DNA of 64,000 bases from Betaproteobacteria bacterium (lineage in GTDB: Bacteria > Pseudomonadota > Gammaproteobacteria > Burkholderiales > Usitatibacteraceae): the NCBI GenBank assembly GCA_016791265.1, contig JAEUMY010000013.1, positions 170,267 through 234,266 of the forward strand, written 5' to 3'. The notes beneath the pieces are model-generated. The model saw only the letters and a list, made by a program, of their open reading frames with translations, did no database searches and had not been told where the DNA came from. A program made the position numbers and the translations under genes. Of the stretch, positions 35,708 through 43,930 are shown in pieces; the stretch's first letter is position 1; each line of letters starts with the position of its first letter.

Positions 35708-36710
35708 ACACCGTCGCGAACTCGCTCGGCGCCGCCCGCCGCGGCCGCTCCTGCAGGATCATCCGCTTGCCCGGATAGTCGAACGTCACCACGTAGCGCT
35801 TCAGGAGGCCGATGCCGATGGCGCCTTGCCGTGCGCCCAGACCAATGGCATCGACTTCTTCATAGGCCACCGCCACATCGCGCGCCTCCAGCGCCGCATC
35901 CAGCCCGAGCGCCAGGGTGACCGGCTCGCCTTTGAGCACCCTGGCCTTGCCCGAGACATAGCACGCCGTTTGTGGCTCGCCCTTTTCCGGCATGCGTATT
36001 TCCGGCTTGCTGCCGGCGATGAGCGCCAGCGCGCTGTTCTTGCCGGTGTCGACATGCACATGCACAGGCACTGCGGCCGCGTTCAGATTCACCTTCATGT
36101 CCGTGTAGATGTGCCCGTTGCGGAACGCGAGTGGCAACACGGCGACACCCGGCTTCGCGACGGGCGCCACCCAATGGCGCGGGTCGAAGAGGCGCACGCG
36201 GCCGCGCTCATGGTCGATCTCCACGATGAAGCGCTTGAAGATGTCCGCGCCGATGACGCCCTGGAAATTGACGCTCGCGAACCGCTCCGCGCACGGCATG
36301 GTGTGTGCCGGGATCACAACCGCCGTCAGGTCTGAAAAGGTGAGTCGGTTGAACGCGAAGGTGAATCCCGGCGTGATGACGCCTATTGGCGTCGCCGGGT
36401 TGTCCGCCGGACCGAGCTTTCTCGCCTTCGACGTGTCGAGATTCAGCGCGCGCGTGGCGGGGCTGTCGATGATGACCGACACCGGGGCGCCGGTGTCCAG
36501 AATGAAATCGTAGCGTCCGCCGCCGTTGACCTGGCCCGAGATGATGACCAGCCCACCCGGGCCTTCGCGGAAGGGCAACTCGATGGGGTCGCCGTCGAAC
36601 TGCGCCTGCACCGTCGGCTCGGTGAAGCCCCGCAGCGCCTGCTGCAGGTTGCAGCCGGTGAGCAGCGCAGCAGTCATCACGGCGGCGGCAAGTTTCAGTG
36701 GTCCGGACAC
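35685..36710 (-). CDS. Retropepsin-like aspartic protease lipoprotein
   Basis: About 341 residues beginning at GTG 36710: a short basic start, hydrophobic segment and lipobox LLTGC point to a lipoprotein. Two pepsin-like halves follow, each with an aspartyl motif: FILDTGAPVSVII (about residue 75) and VHVDTGKNSALAL (about 205). Each half also has a hydrophobic-hydrophobic-Gly flap partner (FQGVIGADIF, GAIGIGLL). This is the single-chain bilobal retropepsin-like family of bacterial gag-asp proteases. The start is uncertain, because an ATG at about 36803 would give an N-terminal extension masking the lipobox. Substrate unknown. Confidence 0.75.
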   Translation of the reverse strand: MSGPLKLAAAVMTAALLTGCNLQQALRGFTEPTVQAQFDGDPIELPFREGPGGLVIISGQVNGGGRYDFILDTGAPVSVIIDSPATRALNLDTSKARKLGPADNPATPIGVITPGFTFAFNRLTFSDLTAVVIPAHTMPCAERFASVNFQGVIGADIFKRFIVEIDHERGRVRLFDPRHWVAPVAKPGVAVLPLAFRNGHIYTDMKVNLNAAAVPVHVHVDTGKNSALALIAGSKPEIRMPEKGEPQTACYVSGKARVLKGEPVTLALGLDAALEARDVAVAYEEVDAIGLGARQGAIGIGLLKRYVVTFDYPGKRMILQERPRRAAPSEFATVSTLRPST

Positions 36711-36913
36711 TCGAACGAGACGAACAGAACGGTTGGCTGGCACGGCGCACCTCTGGCGATGATGAAAGCACGGAGTCTCGCCCCCGCCGCACGCCGTCTC
36801 CATCGGGATTCGACGAAGCGCTGAAATCACGGGTTGGAATGCGGTGGCGTGCTCATGACGACTCGCCTCGCCCACCGATCGCTGTGCGGCCCATTCCGCC
36901 GAAAAAAAAGCCC

Positions 36914-36941
36914 AAGTCCCTATCAACCTTGATGGGGACTT
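36914..36941 (+). terminator. Hairpin of the CCCTATCAA/TTGATGGGG family
   Basis: A 13-bp stem with one G-U pair (36914-36926 with 36929-36941) followed by TTT and preceded by eight A. It shares its core with 43669-43696 and lies before the papain-like gene. Confidence 0.6.
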
Positions 36942-36998
36942 TTCGTGCCAACCCTGCTAGCGTCTCAGTGATCCCATCGCACGCATTGAGGAGGCCCC

Positions 36999-39110
36999 AT
37001 GCCATCACGCCAAGTCACCCTCACCCAGTCCGGCCTGCGCACGTTTGATGCGCGGCCTGATCGCCTCGATCTGCGCGACCGGCCGTACCTGCCGCCGGTG
37101 AAGTCGCTGCCACACCGCTATCCCAGCGACGCCAATCTCAAGAAACTTCTGCCCCAGTATCTGAAGAAGAAAATGGTGCTCGATCAGGGCCGGGAAGGCG
37201 CCTGCACCGGGTTCGGTCTGGCCGCGACCATCAACTACATGCTTTGGAAGCGCCACGTCGACACCGATGGGCGCTACGACTTCGAGTGCGTAAGCCCGTA
37301 CATGCTTTACGACCTTGCGCGCTTCTACGACGAGTGGCCGGGCGAGGACTACGACGGCTCCAGTTGCCGCGGCGCGATGAAGGGATGGCACAAGCACGGC
37401 GTTTGCGAATATTCGCTCTGGACGCGATCGGTGAAATCGCCGGCGGGAAAGAAGCTCTACGCACCCAAATCCGCATGGCCCGCGGACGCGGCACATCGGC
37501 CCATCGGCGTCTACTACAGGGTGAACCGCGAGTCGGTCACCGACATCCAGGCCGCCATCAACGAGATGGGCGCGGTCTACGTCTCGGCCAACGTGCATCG
37601 CGGCTGGGACGGCGCAAACGTCGCCGCCCGGTTGAAGAGTCACGACGACCTCCCCGTCATCGCCTGGACCCGTGATACGCAGCCCGACGGCGGCCACGCG
37701 TTTGCGCTGGTCGGGTTCAACGAGTCCGGATTCGTCGTGCAGAACTCCTGGGGCGACCGCTGGGGCAACCAGGGCTTCGCCGTGATGACCTATGCCGACT
37801 GGGTTGCCAACGGCGCCGACGCATGGGTGTGCTCGCTCGGTGTGCCGCAATCGCAACCCGGCGCCAGCACGACCACCAAGGTGTCCCGCGTGCGTCAGAT
37901 GGGCAGCTCGGTCGTCGCACCTGCGCGGGCGCTCGCGTCCTCTGCGCCCCCCGCTGCGGAACCGTGGGACCCCGACACCGCTTACGCCCACACGCTGGTG
38001 GCCGGCAACAACGGTGTCGTTCGACTGAACGAACCCGATGTCGGCAGCCCCGCCATGCAGGTCGAGAAAGTCCTCGTCGATGCACCGCTCGCCTGGGCCA
38101 AGGCGAACAAGCTTGGCAAGCCAGGCAAGCCGCTGAAGCTCATGCTCTACGCGCACGGCGGCTTGAATTCGGAAGAAAGCGCCGTCAAGCGCATCCGCAA
38201 ACTCGGCCCCTACTTTCTCGCCAACGGTGTCTATCCTGTCTTCTACACTTGGCGCACCGGGTTCATGGAAACGCTTGGCAACGCCTTGGGCGATGCCTTT
38301 GCGCCGAGCGAGGCGCCCGCCACCGGCAAGTTGGCCGACGCCAAAGACGCACTGCTCGAAGCGCTCTGCCACGGCATGCGCTTCATCTGGAGCGAGATGA
38401 AGGAGAATGCCGCGCGCGGCGCCGACTCAGGCCACGCCATCGATCTCGCCGCGGAGGCGCTCGCCATGCTCGCCAGCAAGGTCGACGTGGAATTCCATCT
38501 CGTCGGCCACTCCGCCGGCTCGTTTGTCCACGGACATCTCATGGACGCGCTGAAGAAGCGCAAGCTGCCCGTGCATTCGCTCACCTTGTACGCGCCGGCC
38601 TGCTCGCTCGACTTCGCCATCGAACACTTCATGCCCGCCGTGGAGAAGAAGCGCTTGGCCAAGGACGCGTTCTGGCTGCATGTGCTGTCCGACAAACGCG
38701 AGCGCGACGACACCGTCGGCCCGTATGGCAAATCGCTGCTCTATCTCGTCTCCCGCGGATTCGAAAGCACGCGAAAGACGCCGCTCGCCGGGCTGGAACA
38801 CTGCCTCGATCCCAAGGCGGACAACCCCGACGACGATCTCTGGACCGAGCGCGAATATTCGCAAGTGCTGGCGTGGCGGGACTTCGTCAACAAGCTGCCC
38901 GCGCAGGCCGATGGCAAGGCTGCGGTGGAGGTCACGACCGCCGACGTCGTGCCCGCGAAAATCGCTGGCGATGGCGGCATCGCCACCATCGACTCATCGC
39001 ACGGTTCGTTCGACAACGATCTGGAGGCAGTCACGCGCACCATCAATCGCATCCTCGGCAACACGCCGTCGGCGCCACTGACGGTCGCGGTGATGGACTT
39101 GAAGTACTAG
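36999..39110 (+). CDS. Papain-like (C1) peptidase fused to an alpha/beta hydrolase
   Basis: A 703-residue two-enzyme protein. The papain fold carries oxyanion Gln63 and Cys69 (VLDQGREGACTGFG, the canonical Q-x5-C spacing), His233 (DGGHAFALVGF) and Asn249 (VVQNSWGDRWGNQGF). After an Ala/Pro linker (about 285-330), an alpha/beta hydrolase follows, with LMLYAHGGLNSEE and the nucleophile elbow GHSAG (Ser505). There is no signal peptide and no prodomain. AGGAGG precedes the ATG. Two palindrome copies encode EYS at about residues 137 and 619. The combination suggests a cytosolic effector or toxin delivered or activated conditionally (inference). Confidence 0.8.
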   Translation: MPSRQVTLTQSGLRTFDARPDRLDLRDRPYLPPVKSLPHRYPSDANLKKLLPQYLKKKMVLDQGREGACTGFGLAATINYMLWKRHVDTDGRYDFECVSPYMLYDLARFYDEWPGEDYDGSSCRGAMKGWHKHGVCEYSLWTRSVKSPAGKKLYAPKSAWPADAAHRPIGVYYRVNRESVTDIQAAINEMGAVYVSANVHRGWDGANVAARLKSHDDLPVIAWTRDTQPDGGHAFALVGFNESGFVVQNSWGDRWGNQGFAVMTYADWVANGADAWVCSLGVPQSQPGASTTTKVSRVRQMGSSVVAPARALASSAPPAAEPWDPDTAYAHTLVAGNNGVVRLNEPDVGSPAMQVEKVLVDAPLAWAKANKLGKPGKPLKLMLYAHGGLNSEESAVKRIRKLGPYFLANGVYPVFYTWRTGFMETLGNALGDAFAPSEAPATGKLADAKDALLEALCHGMRFIWSEMKENAARGADSGHAIDLAAEALAMLASKVDVEFHLVGHSAGSFVHGHLMDALKKRKLPVHSLTLYAPACSLDFAIEHFMPAVEKKRLAKDAFWLHVLSDKRERDDTVGPYGKSLLYLVSRGFESTRKTPLAGLEHCLDPKADNPDDDLWTEREYSQVLAWRDFVNKLPAQADGKAAVEVTTADVVPAKIAGDGGIATIDSSHGSFDNDLEAVTRTINRILGNTPSAPLTVAVMDLKY

Positions 39111-39124
39111 CAGCGACAAGCATT

Positions 39125-39136
39125 GCGAATATTCGC
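39125..39136. repeat. Iterated palindrome copy, intergenic
   Basis: Exact copy extended to TTGCGAATATTCGCAA (39123-39138), 15 bp after the papain-like gene. Confidence 0.95.
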
Positions 39137-39160
39137 AACGCAAGCCGACAACGAACCATC

Positions 39161-39246
39161 GTCCCGGCGAAGGCCGGGACCCAAGTTCGTACGTGTACTG
39201 AGCCCGTTGGGAAGCAGCTGACCTTGGACCCCGGCCTTCGCCGGGG
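39161..39246. repeat. Pair of REP-like hairpins (CCCGGC-CTTC-GCCGGG type)
   Basis: Two inverted-repeat hairpins, 39161-39180 (8-bp stem, GAAG loop) and 39229-39246 (7-bp stem, CTTC loop), are reverse complements of each other. The same core returns at 48586-48601. Both sites adjoin a palindrome copy. Confidence 0.8.
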
Positions 39247-39306
39247 CGACGATCAACTCAAAGCGCGCATCGCCAGCGCACGCGAGGAGGCGCAACATCG
39301 CCTGAC

Positions 39307-40233
39307 TCAGCGGCCAGGCAGACCGACATCTGGCAGGGCGGGCCGCTTGGCGAGTGCCTCGTCCATGACTTTGTCCACGAACGCCAAGTCGTCACCCGCC
39401 AAGGGCAGCCGCGGTGGTCGCGTCCGCCAGCTGCCTCTGCCCATGCGGTGTTCGCACCATTTGATGCACTGCACGAGATCGGGCCTCGCATCCAGATGCA
39501 AGAGGGGCATGAACCATTCGTAGATCGGCATGAGATCAGTGAACCGTCCGGCGCGGGCAAGGCGGAACAAGGTCTCGCCCTCGCGCGGGAAGGCGTTGCT
39601 CATCCCGCTCACCCAGCCGACCGCGCCCATGGCGACACTCTCCACCACGACATCATCCAGCCCGGCGAAGAGCGCGAATCGATCGCCCACGCGGTTGCGG
39701 GCATCGATGAAACGGCGGGTATCACCCGAGCTGTCCTTGAAGCAGACGATGGTGTCGCAGTCCGCCAGACTGGCCAGGATGTCCGGGGTGATGTCGTTCT
39801 TGTAGATCGGCGGGTTGTTGTAAACCATCACCGGCAAATCCGTCGCACGCGCGACCGCGCGGAAGTGGGCTGCGGATTCATGCGGCTTGGCCGAGTAGAC
39901 CAGCGCGGGCATGACCATGACGCCATCGACGCCCGCCCTGGCTGCGGCGCGCGCGGTCTCCACGGCAAAGGCCGTGGTGAACTCCGCGATGCCACAGATC
40001 ACGGGCACGCGCCCGGCGGCGGCTGAACGCGCCGCCTCCATGACCTGCACTTTCTCGTCCCGGGTGAGGGACGTGTTCTCGCCCACCGTGCCGCAGATGA
40101 TGAGACCGGAGACCCCATCACGGATGAGCCCATCGATCACTCGGGCAGTGGCCTCCACATCAAGGGAAAAATCTTCGCGGAACTGGGTGGTGACGGCGGG
40201 GAAGACGCCGGACCAGGAAACGGCTTGGGACAT
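39307..40233 (-). CDS. DapA-family aldolase/deaminase, probable LhpC (hydroxyproline pathway)
   Basis: A 308-residue DHDPS/NAL superfamily TIM barrel. GVFPAVTTQFREDFSLD, CGTVGENTSLT (the GTTGE-like motif), VMVYNNPPIYKND with the conserved Tyr, and the Schiff-base Lys in TIVCFKDSSGDTRR are all present. The operon context (4-hydroxyproline epimerase and D-amino-acid dehydrogenase across a shared regulatory region) makes 1-pyrroline-4-hydroxy-2-carboxylate deaminase, giving 2-oxoglutarate semialdehyde, the best guess. DapA itself is less likely. ATG 40233 has AGAGAG upstream. It is divergent from the GntR gene. Confidence 0.82.
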   Translation of the reverse strand: MSQAVSWSGVFPAVTTQFREDFSLDVEATARVIDGLIRDGVSGLIICGTVGENTSLTRDEKVQVMEAARSAAAGRVPVICGIAEFTTAFAVETARAAARAGVDGVMVMPALVYSAKPHESAAHFRAVARATDLPVMVYNNPPIYKNDITPDILASLADCDTIVCFKDSSGDTRRFIDARNRVGDRFALFAGLDDVVVESVAMGAVGWVSGMSNAFPREGETLFRLARAGRFTDLMPIYEWFMPLLHLDARPDLVQCIKWCEHRMGRGSWRTRPPRLPLAGDDLAFVDKVMDEALAKRPALPDVGLPGR

Positions 40234-40277
40234 GGCAACTCTCTCTTGCGGGATTGAAAAGGCGGGCGATGGCGCCA

Positions 40278-40289
40278 GCGAATATTCGC
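40278..40289. repeat. Iterated palindrome copy, intergenic
   Basis: Exact copy in the divergent control region of the hydroxyproline cluster, 40 bp from the GntR-type operator. Confidence 0.95.
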
Positions 40290-40328
40290 AACGGCAAACA
40301 AGCCGGCCCATCGGCGACCGAATCGTAC

Positions 40329-40340
40329 ATCGTATACAAT
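40329..40340. promoter_or_regulatory. Candidate GntR/FCD operator
   Basis: ATCGTATACAAT is centred on the palindrome GTATAC with outer A/T pairing (ATnGTATACnAT). FCD-type GntR regulators commonly bind such GTATAC-centred sites. It stands between the divergent lhpC-like gene and the gntR-epimerase-dehydrogenase operon. Confidence 0.6.
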
Positions 40341-40414
40341 CTACACGCCAATGATCCTTGCATCGCGCGCCGGCTGTTCGGCCGGCTGAAGCGCCGCCTT
40401 TGATTTTCACGACC

Positions 40415-41107
40415 ATGACCAAACCACTGCTTGTTCACCGGACGCTGTCCGCCGCCATCGTCGAGCGGATTCGGCAGGACATACTCGATGGCCGGCACGC
40501 GCCGGGCCAGCCGCTGCGCCAGGACAGCCTCGCCGCGAGCTTCGGCGTGAGCCGCATCCCCGTGCGCGAGGCCCTGTTTCAACTCGAGGCGGAAGGGTTG
40601 GTGCGCATCGAGCCGCACAAGGGCGCGATCGTGCTGGGACTCGTTCCCGATGAGGTCGATGACGTATTCGACCTGCGGCTGCTGCTCGAGCCGCGTCTGC
40701 TCGCGAGCTCGCTGCCGCGATTGACCGACGCGGACTTCGCCGAAGCGCAGGCGCTGGATGCGACCTTCGGGGACGCCATCGAACAGCAAGACATCGCCCG
40801 CTGGGGTGAGCTGAATGCGGAGCTGCACCTGTGTCTGTATCGGCGCGCCACCCAGCCCCGAACGCTGAGCATCGTGGCCTCGCTGCTGCAATCCAGCGAA
40901 CGCTACACCCGGCTGCAACTGGGCGGGCTGCCAGAACTCACCCGCGCGCGCCGGGAACATCGCGCATTGATCAAGCTCTGCCGGACAGGCGACAGCAAGG
41001 CGGCCTGCAAGCTGCTCACCGCCCATATCGAGGAAGTCCGCAAGGATCTGCAGCGGCTCTTTCAAGCGCCCAAGCGCCGCGCGCGCAAAGGCCGGAGCGC
41101 ATCATGA
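40415..41107 (+). CDS. GntR-family (FadR/FCD) transcriptional regulator
   Basis: A 230-residue regulator: winged HTH in residues 8-75 (LSAAIVERIRQDILDGRHAP, SLAASFGVSRIPVREAL, EGLVRIEPHKGAIVLG) and an all-helical FCD ligand-binding domain with DLRLLLEPRLL and the metal-ligand His residues (ELNAELHLCLYRR, REHRALIKLC). It probably controls the hydroxyproline genes in both directions, with hydroxyproline or an intermediate as effector (inference). ATG 40415 is where homology starts. The stop overlaps the epimerase start (ATGA). Confidence 0.92.
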   Translation: MTKPLLVHRTLSAAIVERIRQDILDGRHAPGQPLRQDSLAASFGVSRIPVREALFQLEAEGLVRIEPHKGAIVLGLVPDEVDDVFDLRLLLEPRLLASSLPRLTDADFAEAQALDATFGDAIEQQDIARWGELNAELHLCLYRRATQPRTLSIVASLLQSSERYTRLQLGGLPELTRARREHRALIKLCRTGDSKAACKLLTAHIEEVRKDLQRLFQAPKRRARKGRSAS

Positions 41108-42069
41108 GCGGGTCATCCACCATCCCACCCAGCGCGCGCATTGTCGACTCCCACACCGGCGGCGAACCCACCCGCCTGGTGGTGGACGGCGGGCCCGATC
41201 TCGGCGGCGGCTTGATGCAGCGGCGGCTTGACGTCATGCGCGCCAAGCATGACGCCTGGCGTCGCGCGCTGGCCAACGAGCCGCGCGGACACGACGTCAT
41301 CGTGGGCGGCATCCTGACCCCGCCCGCCGAGCCGGGCAGCCTGTGCGGCGTGATTTTCTTCAACAATGTGGGCTACCTCGGCATGTGCGGCCACGGCACC
41401 ATCGGGCTCGTGGCCACACTCGCGCACTTGGGGCGAATTCAACCGGGGCTGCATCGAATCGACACCCCAGTCGGCACCGTGAGGGCAGAGCTGCACGCCG
41501 ATGGGGGCGTGACCGTCGCCAATGTGGCCTCGTACCGCCACCGTCAGGGCGTCAGCGTGGAGGTGCCAGGGCATGGGCGGGTCACCGGCGACGTGGCTTG
41601 GGGCGGGAATTGGTTCTTTCTGTGTGCCGACCACGGGCTGGCGCTCACCCAGGCCGCCATTCCCCAGCTCACCGACCTTGCCACGCGCGTCCGGCAAGCC
41701 CTCGCCGAGGCGGGCATCACCGGCGCCGCGGGTGCGGTGATCGATCACATTGAGCTGCTGGGACCCCCCGCCCATTCGGCCCATCACGGCCGCAACTTCG
41801 TCCTCTGCCCCGGGCTCGCTTACGACCGCTCCCCCTGCGGAACCGGCACCAGCGCCAAGCTGGCCTGCCTCGCCGCCGATGATGCGCTCAAGCCAGGCGA
41901 AATCTGGCACCAGGAGAGCGTGATCGGCAGCGTGTTCAGCGCCCACTACGAGCGGGCGCCGAACGGCAGCTCAACCGTGCTGCCTTTTATTCATGGCCAC
42001 GCCTACGTCACGCTGGATGCCCAGGTCGTGTTTGATCCACGGGATGTTCTCACCTGGGGCATTGGCTGA
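41104..42069 (+). CDS. 4-hydroxyproline 2-epimerase (proline racemase family)
   Basis: A 321-residue PLP-independent racemase. Both catalytic cysteines are present: Cys95 in GYLGMCGHGTIG and Cys245 in DRSPCGTGTSAKL. DSHTGGEPTRLVVDGG at the start is typical of 4-hydroxyproline epimerases. It should convert trans-4-hydroxy-L-proline to cis-4-hydroxy-D-proline in the cytosol. trans-3-hydroxyproline dehydratases have Thr in place of the second Cys, which argues against that alternative. It overlaps gntR and is followed 4 bp later by the D-amino-acid dehydrogenase. Confidence 0.92.
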   Translation: MSGSSTIPPSARIVDSHTGGEPTRLVVDGGPDLGGGLMQRRLDVMRAKHDAWRRALANEPRGHDVIVGGILTPPAEPGSLCGVIFFNNVGYLGMCGHGTIGLVATLAHLGRIQPGLHRIDTPVGTVRAELHADGGVTVANVASYRHRQGVSVEVPGHGRVTGDVAWGGNWFFLCADHGLALTQAAIPQLTDLATRVRQALAEAGITGAAGAVIDHIELLGPPAHSAHHGRNFVLCPGLAYDRSPCGTGTSAKLACLAADDALKPGEIWHQESVIGSVFSAHYERAPNGSSTVLPFIHGHAYVTLDAQVVFDPRDVLTWGIG

Positions 42070-42073
42070 ACCC

Positions 42074-43393
42074 ATGGTGGTGGAGCTGGCGCCCGACGCC
42101 CCGTTGCCGCCGGTCACCACCGCTGATGCGGAGCAGGTTCATGATGCGGTGGTCATCGGCGCGGGCGTGATCGGGCTCTCCATCGCGCTGCGGCTCGTGC
42201 TTGCAAATTCCGCCCGCCGGGTGCTGGTGCTGGAGCGCGACAGCGTCGCAGCCGGCGCAAGCCGGGGCAATGCCGGCGCATACGCGTTTTCAGACATCGA
42301 GCCGCTCGCCTCGCCAGGTATTTTGCGCAAGGTCCCGCGCTGGTTGTTCAATCCCTTGGGCCCGCTCAGCCTGCGTCCCGGCTACCTGCCGACGCTGGCG
42401 CCTTGGTTGTGGCGCTTCTGGCGCGCCAGCCAGCCCGCCCGCGTCAGCGCGAGCACCACCGCGCAGACGGCGCTCAATCGCCTTTCCGCCGCGGCCACGC
42501 TGCGCCTGCTGGACGCGGTCGACGCCACCTCCATGCTGCACCAGGACGGCAATCTGCACCTCTACGAATCAACCTCGCAGTGGAAAGCCTCGCTGCGCGG
42601 CTGGGAGGCCCGGCGCGCGCACGGCATCGACTTCGAGCATGCGCACGGCCCCCATGTGGCCGAGCGCATTGCCCAATGGCAGCCTGGGCTGGCCCCCGGC
42701 TTCGCCGCAGCCACGTTCGTGCCCGGTTGGGCCACCATCGACGACCCCCATCAACTCGTGCGACGCATCGCGGGCCATTGCGCATCGCGCTCGGTGCGCT
42801 TCGCACGCGCAACTGCAAAGGCGATCACCCCGCTTTCAGCCGTCGTGGCTGTTCAACTTGATGGTGGGTGCGTCGTATTCGGCCGCCATGTCGTGATCGC
42901 GGCGGGCGCGTGGTCGCATCACCTCACGCACTCGTTGGGCGATGACATCCCGCTTGAGACCGAACGCGGCTACAACACCACACTGCCCCCCGGCGCGTTC
43001 GACTTGCGGCGGCAACTCACATTTCCTGCTCACGGGTTTGTGGTCACGCCCGTCGCTGGCGGTGTGCGCGTGGGCGGCGCGGTCGAGCTGGCGGGCCTGA
43101 ACGCGCCGCCCAACTATCAGCGCAGCGACGCCATGCTCACCAAGGCGAAACGGTTCCTTCCGGCCCTGAAAGTGGAAGACGGCACGCGCTGGATGGGCTT
43201 TCGCCCCTCTCTGCCGGACTCGCTGCCCGTGATCGGCCCCGCACGCAAGGACAGCCGAGTGCTGTACGCCTTTGGACATGGTCACCTGGGCCTCACCCAA
43301 TCCGCCGCCACGGCCGAGATCGTGGAAGCGCTCATCGCGGGACAAACCCCGACGCTGGACATTGCCGCCTTCAGCCCACGGCGATTTGTCTGA
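42074..43393 (+). CDS. FAD-dependent D-amino-acid (D-hydroxyproline) dehydrogenase
   Basis: A 439-residue DadA-type flavoprotein. The FAD-binding beta-alpha-beta (HDAVVIGAGVIGLSIALRLV), RRVLVLERDSVAAGASRGNA, GRHVVIAAGAWSHHL and the C-terminal VLYAFGHGHLGLTQS are characteristic. In this cluster it should oxidise cis-4-hydroxy-D-proline to 1-pyrroline-4-hydroxy-2-carboxylate, passing electrons to the respiratory chain. ATG 42074 follows the epimerase by 4 bp. A general D-amino-acid substrate range remains possible. Confidence 0.88.
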   Translation: MVVELAPDAPLPPVTTADAEQVHDAVVIGAGVIGLSIALRLVLANSARRVLVLERDSVAAGASRGNAGAYAFSDIEPLASPGILRKVPRWLFNPLGPLSLRPGYLPTLAPWLWRFWRASQPARVSASTTAQTALNRLSAAATLRLLDAVDATSMLHQDGNLHLYESTSQWKASLRGWEARRAHGIDFEHAHGPHVAERIAQWQPGLAPGFAAATFVPGWATIDDPHQLVRRIAGHCASRSVRFARATAKAITPLSAVVAVQLDGGCVVFGRHVVIAAGAWSHHLTHSLGDDIPLETERGYNTTLPPGAFDLRRQLTFPAHGFVVTPVAGGVRVGGAVELAGLNAPPNYQRSDAMLTKAKRFLPALKVEDGTRWMGFRPSLPDSLPVIGPARKDSRVLYAFGHGHLGLTQSAATAEIVEALIAGQTPTLDIAAFSPRRFV

Positions 43394-43585
43394 GTCGGCG
43401 TGGCGCGGTGTACTCGGTGTTAGTCGCACGGCCAACGGCGACTTGGCGAGTTACAACGACCTGCTCGACACCGGCAAGCCGCCGGCCGCCGAATCGTGAA
43501 ACCCGCTGCTGGAACCGCCATGACCGCCGACCCAACCGCGAACCCCACACTCCGGGCGGCTGGGCTACGCAGCTCACTGTCTGTT

Positions 43586-43597
43586 GCGAATATTCGC
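43586..43597. repeat. Iterated palindrome copy, intergenic
   Basis: Exact copy extended to GTTGCGAATATTCGCAAC (43583-43600); the last copy before the AT-richer KAP segment. Confidence 0.95.
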
Positions 43598-43668
43598 AAC
43601 GCTCTTAAGCCCGTCCGCAGGGTCCATCACCGGGCTGACTTTGCTTCGCGAATTCCGTTGGAAACCTC

Positions 43669-43696
43669 AAAACCCTATCAAGGTTGATGGGGTTTT
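43669..43696 (+). terminator. Hairpin of the CCCTATCAA/TTGATGGGG family
   Basis: A 13-bp stem with one U-G pair (43669-43681 with 43684-43696), GG loop, ending in TTTT. Same core as 36914-36941. Confidence 0.6.
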
Positions 43697-43930
43697 CAGG
43701 TCCATGTTCCTACATACTTGTCTGTGACTCAGCCTGCGAACGCATCGAGGTGCGCAAATTCCGTTATCAGAAGGATACGATCAGGAATATCGAACACGGC
43801 CCCTTTTGTGTCATTTGGCTAAAAGAGCCCAGCCTGAGGCATGGTGGAAGCCACTTGGGGCAATTCTGCGAGCGCGGAGTCGGAATCGCGGATCGTACGT
43901 GCCGCATCCAACTGATGATTGAGGTTTGCA

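Larger units (their letters stand above)
43394..43930. other. Gene-poor junction left of the KAP gene
   Basis: These 537 bp contain one palindrome copy (43586-43597), a terminator-like hairpin (43669-43696) and short open frames without convincing starts. A frame over 43400-43499 (ending GDLASYNDLLDTGKPPAAES) could be a gene remnant. Composition shifts towards AT after about 43680, marking the left edge of the KAP segment. Confidence 0.5.

Noticed and set aside
43520..43687. 55-codon ORF starting MTADPTANPTL that could be the lost 5' end of the truncated membrane gene
   Set aside because: It runs through a palindrome copy and a terminator hairpin, has no membrane helix, and no sequence links it to the fragment at 47445.
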